From assembly GCA_045545455.1 (NCBI GenBank), contig JAZQAY010000010.1, positions 1-45,685 on the forward strand: DNA of 45,685 nucleotides. The letters are read 5' to 3'. Below are positions 1 to 7,919 of this stretch, one piece after another. Both the position numbers and the translations under genes were made by a program. The number at the start of each line of letters is the position of its first letter. Positions within the stretch are counted from its first letter, which is position 1. A model generated the notes under the pieces. That model saw nothing but the letters and a program-made list of their open reading frames with translations. It searched no databases and was not told the DNA's origin. Origin of the DNA: RUG754 sp045545455. Lineage in GTDB: Bacteria; Bacillota; Clostridia; Peptostreptococcales; Anaerovoracaceae.

Positions 1-1
1 G

Positions 2-241
2 AAGACGGGGTATCCCGTGGATACCGACGTGCTTCAGGTATCCGTCATAGCGGGAGCAGGGCATTCGACGGACTGCGACGGGCTCTCCACAGCCTGTCTG
101 GCACTCGGTTCGGAAGAAGGAGTCAAGCTCATACAGAAACTCGCTCAGGAGGCAAATATGGGGCCTTTGGAGGCTATCTTCGTGACGGAGGATGGCCGGA
201 TAATATATACAAACGAAGATACTGCTTTTATTACAGACTGA
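2..241 (+). CDS. apbE: FAD:protein FMN transferase, C-terminal fragment
   Basis: Only the last 79 codons are inside the window; the frame is open back to the first bases, so the gene begins upstream. The fragment carries the ApbE C-terminal pattern: a short strand (LQVSVIAG), then the D-x-D-G-L-S-T-A segment, whose Asp/Thr residues bind the metal in this family, then a helix and a closing strand with an EDGRIIYTN ending. ApbE proteins attach FMN covalently to a Thr of target flavoproteins such as Rnf or NQR subunits, usually outside the membrane. The next gene starts 11 bp after the stop, so it is probably the first visible member of a redox operon with the aldo/keto reductase and flavodoxin-ferredoxin genes. 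The N-terminal signal sequence cannot be checked. Confidence 0.85.
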   Translation, partial: KTGYPVDTDVLQVSVIAGAGHSTDCDGLSTACLALGSEEGVKLIQKLAQEANMGPLEAIFVTEDGRIIYTNEDTAFITD

Positions 242-252
242 AAGGAAACGAC

Positions 253-1386
253 ATGGAACAGAAAAAGCTTGGATTTGGAATGATGAGACTTCCCCGCATC
301 AACGCTGACGACCCTAAAAGTCTCGACATCGATCAGATACAGCAGATGGTGGATGAGTATATGGCGCGTGGGTTCAACTACTTTGATACTGCCTGGATGT
401 ACCATAACGGTGAGAGCGAAGGAATAGTAAAAAAGTGCCTTCTGGGGAAATATCCCAGAGAAAGCTACACCGTAACGGACAAGCTGCCGGACTATATACT
501 GGGACCCGGAAGGACGCCTCAGGACGTGTTCGATACTCAGATCGAGAGAACGGGACTGGACTATTTCGATTACTATCTCATCCACGACACCAACGCGGGT
601 TCCATAGGGACCTTTGAAGAATATCACTGCTTCGAATTCGTGGAGGAACTGCTTGATAAGGGACTTGTCAAGCATATCGGACTTTCTCATCACGACGGAC
701 CGGAACTCCTGGAGGAGATACTTATCAGACATCCCAGGATCGAGTTCGTACAGCTTCAGATAAACTATCTTGACTGGGACAGCCTCGGAGTGAGAGCCAG
801 GGAATGCTATGAGGTCGCAGTCAAATACGGCAAAAAGGTGCTGATCATGGAGCCCGTCAAGGGAGGAACGCTTGCCGCTGTTCCCGAGACCGTCGAAAAG
901 CATTTCAAGGAAGCCGATCCCGACATGTCTGTGGCATCCTGGGCCATCAGGTTCGCAGCTTCACTTCCCGAAGTGTATATGGTACTCTCCGGCATGTCCA
1001 ACATGGAACAGCTGAAGGATAACTTAAGCTATATGGATGATTTCAGACCGCTGGATGAAAAGGAGATGGCAGTAGTAAAGGAAGCCGTGGATCTCATAAA
1101 CGAAAACATTGCGGTACCATGCACGGCGTGCAATTACTGCACGGTTGTCTGCCCCATGAACGTTCAGATACCCAGACTTTTCAGTCTCTATAACGCTGAT
1201 CTTCAGGAGGCGGATTTCAAACCCTGGAGCGCCCATGAGGAACTGTATAACAACCTGGTGCTCACAGATGGCCTCGGAGTCGCTTCAGACTGCATAGAGT
1301 GCGGAGCCTGTGAGGACCGCTGCCCGCAGCATCTCGCTATAAGGGAGCATCTTAAGGAAGTCGCTGCACATTTTGAAGGAAAATAG
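253..1386 (+). CDS. aldo/keto reductase with C-terminal 2x[4Fe-4S] ferredoxin domain
   Basis: The protein has 377 residues. The first 270 or so form an aldo/keto reductase barrel with a recognisable tetrad: Asp45 and Tyr50 (FDTAWMYHNG), Lys77 and His111 (LIHD). The C-terminal 90 residues hold two CxxCxxCxxxC clusters (Cys290-300 and Cys347-357), which should bind two [4Fe-4S] centres. This is the COG1453-type architecture, common in anaerobes, where electrons may come from ferredoxin rather than only NAD(P)H. The substrate is unknown. An AAAGGAAA ribosome binding site precedes the ATG. It lies between apbE and a flavodoxin-ferredoxin gene with gaps of 11 and 12 bp, which suggests one redox operon. 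The family call is firm and the physiological role is open. Confidence 0.9.
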   Translation: MEQKKLGFGMMRLPRINADDPKSLDIDQIQQMVDEYMARGFNYFDTAWMYHNGESEGIVKKCLLGKYPRESYTVTDKLPDYILGPGRTPQDVFDTQIERTGLDYFDYYLIHDTNAGSIGTFEEYHCFEFVEELLDKGLVKHIGLSHHDGPELLEEILIRHPRIEFVQLQINYLDWDSLGVRARECYEVAVKYGKKVLIMEPVKGGTLAAVPETVEKHFKEADPDMSVASWAIRFAASLPEVYMVLSGMSNMEQLKDNLSYMDDFRPLDEKEMAVVKEAVDLINENIAVPCTACNYCTVVCPMNVQIPRLFSLYNADLQEADFKPWSAHEELYNNLVLTDGLGVASDCIECGACEDRCPQHLAIREHLKEVAAHFEGK

Positions 1387-1398
1387 CGGAGTCAAGCT

Positions 1399-2220
1399 AT
1401 GAAGATATCGGGCATAAAAGTAATATATTTCAGCCCAACCGGCGGGACTAAAAAACTTGCACAAAAGTTCGCATCACGCATCGCAGAAAAGCTATGCGTC
1501 CCCGTGGAAGAAATCAATATAACGCTTCCTGATGCAAGGAAGGGAAAATATTCATCCGGACCTGATGAACTTGTGATACTGGCTTGCCCGACCTATGCGG
1601 GAAGGGTCCCGAACAAAATAGAGCCGGACCTGAGAACCATGTTCCGATTCGGCGGGTCTCCCGCCATCGCCCTGATATCCTTTGGGAACAGGAGCTGCGG
1701 GACCGCACCGGAAGAACTTGCTGACATACTGAGCTCGGCAGGGGCGGTGCCCTTTGCTTACGGGGCCTTTGTGTGCAGGCACGCGTTTTCGGAAACGCTT
1801 GCGAAAAAGAGGCCGGACAGGGAGGACAGAGCCGAACTGGAGTCCTTTGCGGACAGGGCGGCGGAGACTTTGCTCAATGCCGAGGACACAGGCAAACTGG
1901 TCAGCTTAAGCGGAGAGATCGGACCTTACTACAGACCGCTTAAAGAGGACGGAACGCCTGCGGCATTTCTGAAAGCCAAACCTCTGACTCGCGAGAAGGA
2001 CTGCTATTACTGCGGGTTCTGCGTGAGGGTCTGCCCTATGGGATCCATAGACCGTGACTGTATAAACGTGAGCGGGATCTGCATCAAATGCCAGGCCTGC
2101 GTACGTGGCTGTTCCACAAGGGCAAAGTATTTCGATGATCCGGACTTCCTCTCGCACGTCAGGATGCTGGAGAAAAACTTCGCTGAGAGGGCGGAGAACA
2201 AAACTGTGTTTGGGGAGTAG
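1399..2220 (+). CDS. EFR1-type flavodoxin/ferredoxin fusion protein
   Basis: The 273-residue protein starts with a flavodoxin-like fold. The phosphate-binding loop is visible near the N-terminus (YFSPTGGTKKLA), and a second FMN-loop-like segment CPTYAGRVPNK follows at about residues 61-73. The C-terminal third has two CxxCxxCxxxC clusters, Cys202-212 and Cys228-238, for two [4Fe-4S] centres. This matches the EFR1 family ferredoxins of Clostridia, soluble electron carriers or reductases of unknown partner. It follows the aldo/keto reductase by 12 bp and probably shares its transcript, so it may feed electrons to that enzyme (inference). It ends before a convergent hairpin terminator. Confidence 0.88.
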   Translation: MKISGIKVIYFSPTGGTKKLAQKFASRIAEKLCVPVEEINITLPDARKGKYSSGPDELVILACPTYAGRVPNKIEPDLRTMFRFGGSPAIALISFGNRSCGTAPEELADILSSAGAVPFAYGAFVCRHAFSETLAKKRPDREDRAELESFADRAAETLLNAEDTGKLVSLSGEIGPYYRPLKEDGTPAAFLKAKPLTREKDCYYCGFCVRVCPMGSIDRDCINVSGICIKCQACVRGCSTRAKYFDDPDFLSHVRMLEKNFAERAENKTVFGE

Positions 2221-2241
2221 AATCAAAAACAGGACAATAAA

Positions 2242-2266
2242 AGAGCCGCCCTCGTGGGCGGCTTCG
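2242..2266. terminator. bidirectional hairpin terminator
   Basis: The stem AGCCGCCC / GGGCGGCT (2244-2251 and 2256-2263) with a TCGT loop sits between convergent genes. The U-rich tract is better on the minus-strand side (cttttatt) than on the plus side (tcgttatt). Confidence 0.6.
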
Positions 2267-2280
2267 TTATTATCTTAATA

Positions 2281-2844
2281 TCATCTGTGTGCGAAGACCA
2301 GATATTTCTTTACCGGTGTCTTGAGAAGGGCGTGTACCAGGATCACTGCCACGACCATTGAACATACGAACTGGCCGATGTTTCCGGGTATGGAGAGAAG
2401 TCCGACTGTCAGGTTCCCGTAGACCAGTGCGTTCACCGGAACGTAGACAGCTACTTCGGTGAGACCTCCCAGCACCATTCCGAGAAGCTCGTAAGGAGAG
2501 TGGCTCAGGATCAGCGTGCTGTTTCCGGAACCTGTAGCCTTCTTGGCTCCCAGCTCTATGAAAGCGCCCATAACGAAGGCCATCAGGCCCTTAGCTATGA
2601 AGGTGCCGACTGCGAAGATGGCATATCCTCCGATGATGTCTGCAAGGGCTGCGCCCACAGAAGCTGCTATGGCACCGTTTTTCTTACCGAGGGTAAGCAC
2701 GCTTATGAAGATGAAAGTATCTCCGAGATGCACGTATCCCTGGGTGAAGGGATTGGGTACCTTAAGGGCGTAGGTTGCCAGGCACACCAGGCACAGCATC
2801 ATGGCTGTCAGAACAAGATTGTCGGTTTTTTCTGCTCTTCTCAT
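2281..2844 (-). CDS. ECF transporter S component, vitamin-type
   Basis: This is a 188-residue integral membrane protein with about five to six hydrophobic segments. It carries the signature of the ECF-ribofla_trS (PF07155-like) S components: a TQGYVHLGDTFIF segment, then LGKKNGAIAASVGAALADIIGGYA. Such proteins bind a vitamin and work with a shared energizing module (EcfAA'T), which is not in this window. The start is taken at the MRRAEKTDN methionine because a good AGGAGA site (minus strand, about 8 bases upstream) serves it; a longer frame to 2904 has no such site. It is divergent from a MocR-type regulator, and MocR proteins often control vitamin B6 genes, so a B6-type ligand is a reasonable guess. 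That remains inference. Confidence 0.82.
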   Translation of the reverse strand: MRRAEKTDNLVLTAMMLCLVCLATYALKVPNPFTQGYVHLGDTFIFISVLTLGKKNGAIAASVGAALADIIGGYAIFAVGTFIAKGLMAFVMGAFIELGAKKATGSGNSTLILSHSPYELLGMVLGGLTEVAVYVPVNALVYGNLTVGLLSIPGNIGQFVCSMVVAVILVHALLKTPVKKYLVFAHR

Positions 2845-2946
2845 TGAGGTTCTCCTTTGACTATTGAAATGATAGCACAGAAGTGTTATTATTAAAATAA
2901 TCAAAATAAAGTATTTTTTAGATAACAGTTTAGGTAAAATACGGAA
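2845..2946. promoter_or_regulatory. divergent AT-rich control region between ECF gene and mocR-like gene
   Basis: This is about 100 bp of AT-rich DNA between two divergent starts. On the minus strand TTTTAA-N17-TATCAT resembles a weak promoter for the ECF gene. On the plus strand a TAAAAT box ends only 6 bases before the regulator ATG, and no ribosome binding site is visible there, so a leaderless regulator mRNA is possible. I could not define a convincing direct-repeat MocR operator. Confidence 0.3.
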
Positions 2947-4320
2947 ATGAAGAAGATTATTCTGGAAACAGATAACAGTAATAAACAGTTTTTGTATGAA
3001 CAGATATATGAGACTGTGAAGAATGACATCTTAAGCGGTTCCATCAGGGCCGGGGAGAAACTACCGTCGCTGAGGATGCTGTCGAAGGATCTCGGAGTAA
3101 GTCTTACGACCGTAGAGCAGGCATACAACCAGCTCATAGTGGAGGGATATATCAAAGCCAGACCACAGTCAGGATTCTTTGCGGCAGAGATCAGATCCTC
3201 AGCGGGAAGTTCGCGCCCCGATACCATAGAGGAAAGCGGGGAGGCGATGCTCAGCAGGAACGAGTTTATACACGATCCTTCGTCTTTCGATTTCGTCAAG
3301 TGGAAAAAATGCACGAACGAAGTGTTCAACTATTATTCGGAACAGCTGCTATATGAGTCGGATCCTCAGGGTGAGATAACTCTGAGGAGAGAGGTGGCCA
3401 GGTATATCTACCAGTCCAGGGGAGTGAAGGCGAGCCCGGACAGGATAGTCATCGGAGCCGGCACCCAGCAGATAACTTCGCACCTTGCCAGGATACTTCT
3501 CAGGATGGGTATCAAGATCGTATCGCTGGAGGAGCCGGGATATCTTCCGGTACAGTCTGTTCTGAGGGATTCAGGCCTACAGATAAACCATATACAGGTA
3601 AATACCGATGGGATAGACATTGAGAAGCTCCCCGTCAACCTCAGTTCGGCTGTCTACGTTAGTCCTTCCAATCAGTTTCCCACTGGTGCTGTGATGCCGG
3701 TGGGAAGACGTTATGAACTGATAGAATGGGCGGAGAAGAACGGTTCGATCATTATCGAAGACGACTACGACAGCGAACTGAGATATTTCGGAAGACCGGT
3801 CCCGGCGCTTAAGAGCCTTGATGAGAAGAACTGCACTGTCTATCTCGGTTCCTTCTCCTCGACTCTTTTTCCGGCTGTCAAGATATCCTACATGGTGCTT
3901 CCTGACGAGATGGCGGAGATCTTCGACGAGATCAAGGGAGGTTACACCCAGACCTGTTCCAAGTCTGAACAGCTGACCCTTGCTCTGTTTATGGAAAAGG
4001 GTTACTATTATACCGGTATCAGGAAACTGAGAGCCATGAATTCGAAGAAACTGGATCTGACGCTGGATGCCTTTGAGAAGTATTTCGGTAAGGAAGTGGA
4101 ACCCATCGATACACGCTCGGGGATCACGCTGACAATTAAAGTCAGACTTAACCGGCAGCTTGCCGAACTGATCCTGCTGGCCGGGAGCATAGGCCTTGAA
4201 ATGGTACCTATATCGGCTATTACCGATCAGACTACCTCGGCACTTTCCTTCTATTACAGCCAGCTTCCAATAGAAATGATAGAGCCCAAGATAAAAGAAC
4301 TGGAGGGTATCTGGAGATGA
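2947..4320 (+). CDS. MocR/GabR-type GntR-family regulator with aminotransferase-like domain
   Basis: The 457-residue protein has a GntR winged helix at residues 15-80 (IYETVKNDILSGSIRAGEKL, then a second helix ending VEQAYNQLIVEGYI). A fold-type I aminotransferase-like domain fills the rest, with markers SPSNQFPTG (239-247), EDDYDSELR (271-279) and YLGSFSSTLFP (299-309). In active members the last motif reads GTFSKTL and its lysine binds PLP; here that position is Ser305, confirmed in the codons. The protein may therefore not form the usual internal aldimine. It is divergent from the ECF S component, and its stop overlaps the next gene by 4 bases (ATGA). No ribosome binding site is visible at the ATG. 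Confidence 0.9.
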   Translation: MKKIILETDNSNKQFLYEQIYETVKNDILSGSIRAGEKLPSLRMLSKDLGVSLTTVEQAYNQLIVEGYIKARPQSGFFAAEIRSSAGSSRPDTIEESGEAMLSRNEFIHDPSSFDFVKWKKCTNEVFNYYSEQLLYESDPQGEITLRREVARYIYQSRGVKASPDRIVIGAGTQQITSHLARILLRMGIKIVSLEEPGYLPVQSVLRDSGLQINHIQVNTDGIDIEKLPVNLSSAVYVSPSNQFPTGAVMPVGRRYELIEWAEKNGSIIIEDDYDSELRYFGRPVPALKSLDEKNCTVYLGSFSSTLFPAVKISYMVLPDEMAEIFDEIKGGYTQTCSKSEQLTLALFMEKGYYYTGIRKLRAMNSKKLDLTLDAFEKYFGKEVEPIDTRSGITLTIKVRLNRQLAELILLAGSIGLEMVPISAITDQTTSALSFYYSQLPIEMIEPKIKELEGIWR

Positions 4321-5483
4321 AAAAGGATAAAAAGACAAAAGTGAAAAAAACAGCCCTTGTGCTTGGAGGTGGAGGATCCCGGGGAGCCTATGAGATCGGA
4401 GTCTGGCAAGCCCTGAAGGCTTTAGGCATCAGGATCGATGCTGTATATGGAACGTCTGTAGGAGCTATAAATGCCGCGATGGTTGCTCAGGGAGATCTTG
4501 ATCTCACAGCAGAACTCTGGAAAGAACTGGAGACTGACATGGTCTTCGACATGGCTCCCGACAGCAAACCCACGGACTACGTCAAGGAGATAGTGGTGAA
4601 CCAGGGAGCGGGCACCGGACCGCTCCACGGATTGCTGACCAAATATGTAGATGAAGATAAAGTGAGAAACTCAGGGATAGATTTCGGCATAACCGCGGTA
4701 TCAGTTCCCGAAATGGAAGCCCACTATATGAGGCTGAAGGATATCCCTGAAGGCAGACTGGTGGATTACGTAATGGCGTCTGCATCTGCTTTTCCCGCAC
4801 TTCATTCGTACAAGATCGACGGAAAGGATTTCATAGACGGAGGCTACGCTGATGTGCTACCGGCGGACATGGCGATAGAGGACGGGGCGACTGACGTGAT
4901 AGCCGTTGATCTCAGCGGCTACGGTATAGTTAAAAAAGAACCTCTTGAGAAAGCAAAAAATCTGGTGTATATAAAATCCGATGAGAACCTGGGGTTTCAG
5001 TTCATCTTTGATAAGGCGAATACTCTGAGAATAATGAAACTGGGATGTCTGGACTGCCTTAAAGCATATGGGGTACTCGATGGGAAATATCTTTCATTCG
5101 CGAAGGGAGCTTTCGACAAACCCACCATGAAGATGGCGGACGACCTGGGCTGGGTATTCAGGATGGACAGCATGCTGATATATACAAATGAAGTATATAT
5201 GGAACGTCTCGGGGAAATGATAGAGAGCGACGAAGAAAGTGCGGTCAAACTCACGAAACTCGCCGCTATCAAGAGTCTGAAGGAGATCATTGCCTTTACA
5301 GAAGATGAAAAATTACGTGACGATATAAAGGACACGAAGGCGGAGAAATTGCTTTGCTATGCTGCTGCTGAGGATATAAAAAAGAACGGTTCCAAAAGCA
5401 TGTTCACGACAAGGACAGCGGTAAGACTTATACCGAGGATCGTAAACGGAGCTAAATTCCTCGTTAAATATGAACTGATCTGA
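4317..5483 (+). CDS. patatin-like phospholipase family protein
   Basis: The 388-residue protein has a patatin core in its first 200 or so residues: the oxyanion loop GGGGSRG (17-23), the nucleophile elbow GTSVG with Ser47, and the dyad aspartate in DGGYAD (Asp174). These serine/aspartate hydrolases cleave acyl chains from lipids. The remaining C-terminal region (about 200-388) is helical and charged and I do not recognise it. No signal peptide or membrane segment is obvious. The start overlaps the stop of the regulator by 4 bases, so the two are translationally coupled; a sirtuin gene follows by 13 bp. The lipid substrate is unknown. Confidence 0.88.
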   Translation: MKKDKKTKVKKTALVLGGGGSRGAYEIGVWQALKALGIRIDAVYGTSVGAINAAMVAQGDLDLTAELWKELETDMVFDMAPDSKPTDYVKEIVVNQGAGTGPLHGLLTKYVDEDKVRNSGIDFGITAVSVPEMEAHYMRLKDIPEGRLVDYVMASASAFPALHSYKIDGKDFIDGGYADVLPADMAIEDGATDVIAVDLSGYGIVKKEPLEKAKNLVYIKSDENLGFQFIFDKANTLRIMKLGCLDCLKAYGVLDGKYLSFAKGAFDKPTMKMADDLGWVFRMDSMLIYTNEVYMERLGEMIESDEESAVKLTKLAAIKSLKEIIAFTEDEKLRDDIKDTKAEKLLCYAAAEDIKKNGSKSMFTTRTAVRLIPRIVNGAKFLVKYELI

Positions 5484-5496
5484 AAGGAGAAGGAAG

Positions 5497-6228
5497 ATGG
5501 ACGAAAGACTTAAGAAGATAATTGACGGAAGCGATAACGTGGTGTTTTTCGGAGGAGCAGGTGTATCCACTGAATCCAACATACCCGACTTCAGGTCAGA
5601 AAAGGGACTGTATAAAGCCCAGACCGAATACGGCAGAAGCCCTGAGGAGATGCTGAGCCACAGTTTTTTTGTGGACCATACGGAAACATTCTTTGATTAT
5701 TACAAAAAGAATCTCATCTATACAGATGCCAGACCGAATAAGGCCCACAGAGCTCTGGCCAAGCTTGAAGCACAGGGTAAGCTGAAGGCGGTAGTCACCC
5801 AGAACATAGACGGGCTCCATCAGAAGGCCGGAAATAAAAAGGTGTATGAGCTCCACGGGTCGACCCTCAGGAATTACTGCATGAAATGCCATCAGTACTA
5901 CGATCTTGACTACATCATGGACGAATATCACTGCAAGGGCGGTGTTCCCATCTGCCCCGTATGCGGAGGGATAATCAAGCCCGACGTCGTACTTTACGAG
6001 GAGATGCTGGATGAGGATACTATAGATAAGGCGGTGACCGCTATCTCGAAGGCTGACGTCCTCATAATCGGCGGAACATCCCTGGTAGTATATCCTGCTG
6101 CAGGCTTCGTGCGCTATTTCAGAGGGAGCCATCTCGTGCTCATAAACAAGCAGGAGACGCCCTATGATTCACATGCTGATCTGGTGATCCATGATTCGAT
6201 AGGCAAAGTCATGGATATGGATGAATGA
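5497..6228 (+). CDS. NAD-dependent protein deacylase (sirtuin, Sir2 family)
   Basis: The 243-residue protein has the full sirtuin set: GAGVSTESNIPDFRS for NAD binding near the N-terminus, QNIDGLHQKAG, the catalytic His120 in YELHGS, a zinc site of two CxxC pairs (Cys128/Cys131 and Cys153/Cys156), and a late GGTSLVVYPAAG motif. It should remove acetyl or other acyl groups from lysines using NAD and release nicotinamide. The length is normal for a single-domain bacterial Sir2. A strong AAAGGAGAAGGA region precedes the ATG. It follows the patatin gene by 13 bp and probably shares its transcript. In an organism with many acyl-CoA enzymes, reversing protein acylation is a plausible role. Confidence 0.95.
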   Translation: MDERLKKIIDGSDNVVFFGGAGVSTESNIPDFRSEKGLYKAQTEYGRSPEEMLSHSFFVDHTETFFDYYKKNLIYTDARPNKAHRALAKLEAQGKLKAVVTQNIDGLHQKAGNKKVYELHGSTLRNYCMKCHQYYDLDYIMDEYHCKGGVPICPVCGGIIKPDVVLYEEMLDEDTIDKAVTAISKADVLIIGGTSLVVYPAAGFVRYFRGSHLVLINKQETPYDSHADLVIHDSIGKVMDMDE

Positions 6229-6273
6229 GCTGCGAGAAATATGTGTATACTTTGTGAAAAAGCGTTTTTCCCC

Positions 6274-6302
6274 TTTACTTTGGGTTAGTTTTTTGGTATA
6301 CT
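6274..6302 (+). promoter_or_regulatory. sigma-70-type promoter for the acetyl-CoA acetyltransferase gene
   Basis: TTTACT (6274-6279), a 17-base spacer and TATACT (6297-6302). Transcription should start near 6309, giving a leader of about 120 bases before the ATG at 6432. The leader has an excellent AGGAGG site (6416-6421 region) but no recognised riboswitch. Confidence 0.65.
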
Positions 6303-6431
6303 TTCACCATGTATGAATTAAAAAACATTAATTTTGTATTGTTGACCGGGTCTGCCGAAGATCCGCATTAAGCAGTTAATAATACATATACTACATACAC
6401 ACTTATTTTACACCTAGGAGGAAATATCAAA

Positions 6432-7613
6432 ATGAGAGAAGTTGTAATCGCAAGTGCAGTAAGAACTCCCATCGGCAAGTTCGGCGGAAGCTTAAAGGAC
6501 GTTCCCGCAAGAAAGCTTGGAGCTATCGTTATCAAGGAAGCACTCAACAGAGCAGGCGTTGATCCCGCTGCAGTAGATGAAGTTATCATGGGCTGCGTTC
6601 TTCAGGGAGGCCTTGGACAGAACGTTTCCAGACAGATGTCCTTAGACGCCGGAGTTCCTGTAGAAGTTCCTACAATGACAATCAACAAGGTTTGCGGATC
6701 CGGTTTAAGAGCTGTAGAGCTCGCTGCTCAGATCATCAAGGCAGGCGACGCTGATATCGTAGTTGCAGGCGGAGCTGAGAACATGTCAGCTACAGCATAC
6801 GCAATGCCCGCAGCAAGATGGGGAGCTAGAATGTTCGATACCAAGATGGTAGACATGATGGTAAACGACGGACTTTGGGATGCATTCAACGGATATCACA
6901 TGGGTATCACAGCTGAGAACGTTGCTGAGCAGTGGGGACTTACCAGAGAGCAGCTTGATGAATTCTCAGTTATTTCCCAGCAGAGAGCTGAAAAGGCTGT
7001 AGATTCCGGCAGATTTGACGACGAGATCGTTCCCGTTACCATTCCTCAGAGAAAGGGCGATCCTATCGTATTCTCAAGAGACGAGCACCTTACAAGAGGA
7101 TCTTCCATGGAGAAGGTTGCTAAGCTTAAACCCGCATTCAAGAAGGACGGCGGAGTTGTAACAGCTGCTAACGCTTCCGGTATCAACGATTCCGGCGCTG
7201 CTGTAGTAGTTATGTCCGCAGAGAAAGCTGAAGAGCTTGGAATCAAGCCTCTTTGCAAGATCGTTTCCTACGCTTCCGGCGGAGTTGATCCTTCCATCAT
7301 GGGAGTTGGACCTGTTCCCGCTACAAGAAAAGCTCTTGACAAGGCCGGCCTTAAGATCGAAGATATCGACCTCGTTGAAGCTAACGAAGCATTCGCTGCT
7401 CAGTCACTTGCAGTAAGAAAAGAATTAGGACTTGATCCTGAAAAGACAAACGTAAACGGCGGAGCTATCGCTCTCGGACATCCTATCGGAGCTTCCGGAT
7501 GCCGTATCCTCGTAACCCTGATCTATGAAATGATGAAGAGAGACAGCAAGAGAGGTCTTGCAACTCTTTGCATCGGCGGCGGAATGGGAACTTCCCTCAT
7601 CGTTGAGAGATAA
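6432..7613 (+). CDS. thlA: acetyl-CoA acetyltransferase (thiolase)
   Basis: The 393-residue protein is a canonical biosynthetic thiolase. The acyl-accepting Cys88 lies in NKVCGSG, NEAF is present, His350 is in NGGAIALGHPIGASG, and the second catalytic Cys380 is in CIGGGMG. It condenses two acetyl-CoA to acetoacetyl-CoA and CoA, the first step of butyrate formation, or runs in reverse. Codon use differs sharply from the neighbours: isoleucine is ATC almost throughout with no ATA, and GTT, GCT and TCC are frequent. This is what a very highly expressed gene shows. It has its own promoter and a strong ribosome binding site, and is followed by a GC-rich hairpin and tRNA-Val. Confidence 0.96.
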   Translation: MREVVIASAVRTPIGKFGGSLKDVPARKLGAIVIKEALNRAGVDPAAVDEVIMGCVLQGGLGQNVSRQMSLDAGVPVEVPTMTINKVCGSGLRAVELAAQIIKAGDADIVVAGGAENMSATAYAMPAARWGARMFDTKMVDMMVNDGLWDAFNGYHMGITAENVAEQWGLTREQLDEFSVISQQRAEKAVDSGRFDDEIVPVTIPQRKGDPIVFSRDEHLTRGSSMEKVAKLKPAFKKDGGVVTAANASGINDSGAAVVVMSAEKAEELGIKPLCKIVSYASGGVDPSIMGVGPVPATRKALDKAGLKIEDIDLVEANEAFAAQSLAVRKELGLDPEKTNVNGGAIALGHPIGASGCRILVTLIYEMMKRDSKRGLATLCIGGGMGTSLIVER

Positions 7614-7633
7614 TTATTCGTAACAGAATATAC

Positions 7634-7658
7634 GGCCGGCGGCTTCGGCCGCCGTGCC
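7634..7658 (+). terminator. GC-rich hairpin after the thiolase gene
   Basis: The stem CGGCGGC / GCCGCCG has a TTCG tetraloop, extended by GGC/GCC across one bulged T. No T-run follows, so it may protect the mRNA 3' end or mark the cut point before the tRNA rather than terminate fully. Confidence 0.45.
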
Positions 7659-7663
7659 CACAT

Positions 7664-7739
7664 GGTCCATTAGCTCAGCTGGGAGAGCGTCTGGGTGACA
7701 ACCAGAAGGTCACAAGTTCAAGTCTTGTATGGGCCACCA
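7664..7739 (+). tRNA. tRNA-Val (anticodon GAC)
   Basis: This is a 76-base cloverleaf with encoded CCA. The acceptor is GGTCCAT / ATGGGCC (one T·G pair), the D stem GCTC/GAGC, the anticodon stem TCTGG/CCAGA with loop GTGACAA, and the T stem ACAAG/CTTGT with loop TTCAAGT. Anticodon positions 34-36 read GAC, for valine GUC/GUU. It lies downstream of the thiolase and may be read from that promoter, with its own terminator right after. Confidence 0.97.
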
Positions 7740-7742
7740 CCG

Positions 7743-7780
7743 AACCCTTGAAACATCTGCGTTTCAGGGGTTTTATTTTT
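7743..7780 (+). terminator. intrinsic terminator after tRNA-Val
   Basis: A 12-bp stem (7743-7754 with 7761-7772, one T·G pair) with a six-base loop, followed by a T-rich tract (ttattttt). Confidence 0.85.
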
Positions 7781-7788
7781 AAAAAGAT

Positions 7789-7817
7789 TTGCGTAATCGC
7801 ACCTGATGAAATATAAT
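7789..7817 (+). promoter_or_regulatory. promoter of proBA
   Basis: TTGCGT (7789-7794), a 17-base spacer and a perfect TATAAT (7812-7817). The leader of about 95 bases to the proB ATG holds no riboswitch or T-box that I can recognise. Confidence 0.75.
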
Positions 7818-7919
7818 AACAATAATCGGACGTATATATTTATAAAAGAAGTTTCATACTTAAACGGCTGTCACAGAGATGCAGAATATCTTTAAACAGT
7901 TGCACAAGCAGGAGAAGAC

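Noticed and set aside
145..903. 252-codon open frame on the minus strand
   Set aside because: It lies antisense to the aldo/keto reductase, has no recognisable protein pattern or ribosome site, and reflects codon bias of the real gene.
3577..4338. 253-codon open frame on the minus strand
   Set aside because: Antisense to the MocR-like regulator, with no family pattern.
6309..6371. 20-codon reading frame in the thiolase leader, possible leader peptide
   Set aside because: Its ATG sits at the predicted transcription start with no ribosome site, and no attenuator pairs with it; probably chance.
7818..7919. Possible T-box or riboswitch ahead of proBA
   Set aside because: No T-box sequence, antiterminator or terminator pair is seen in the leader of about 95 bases.
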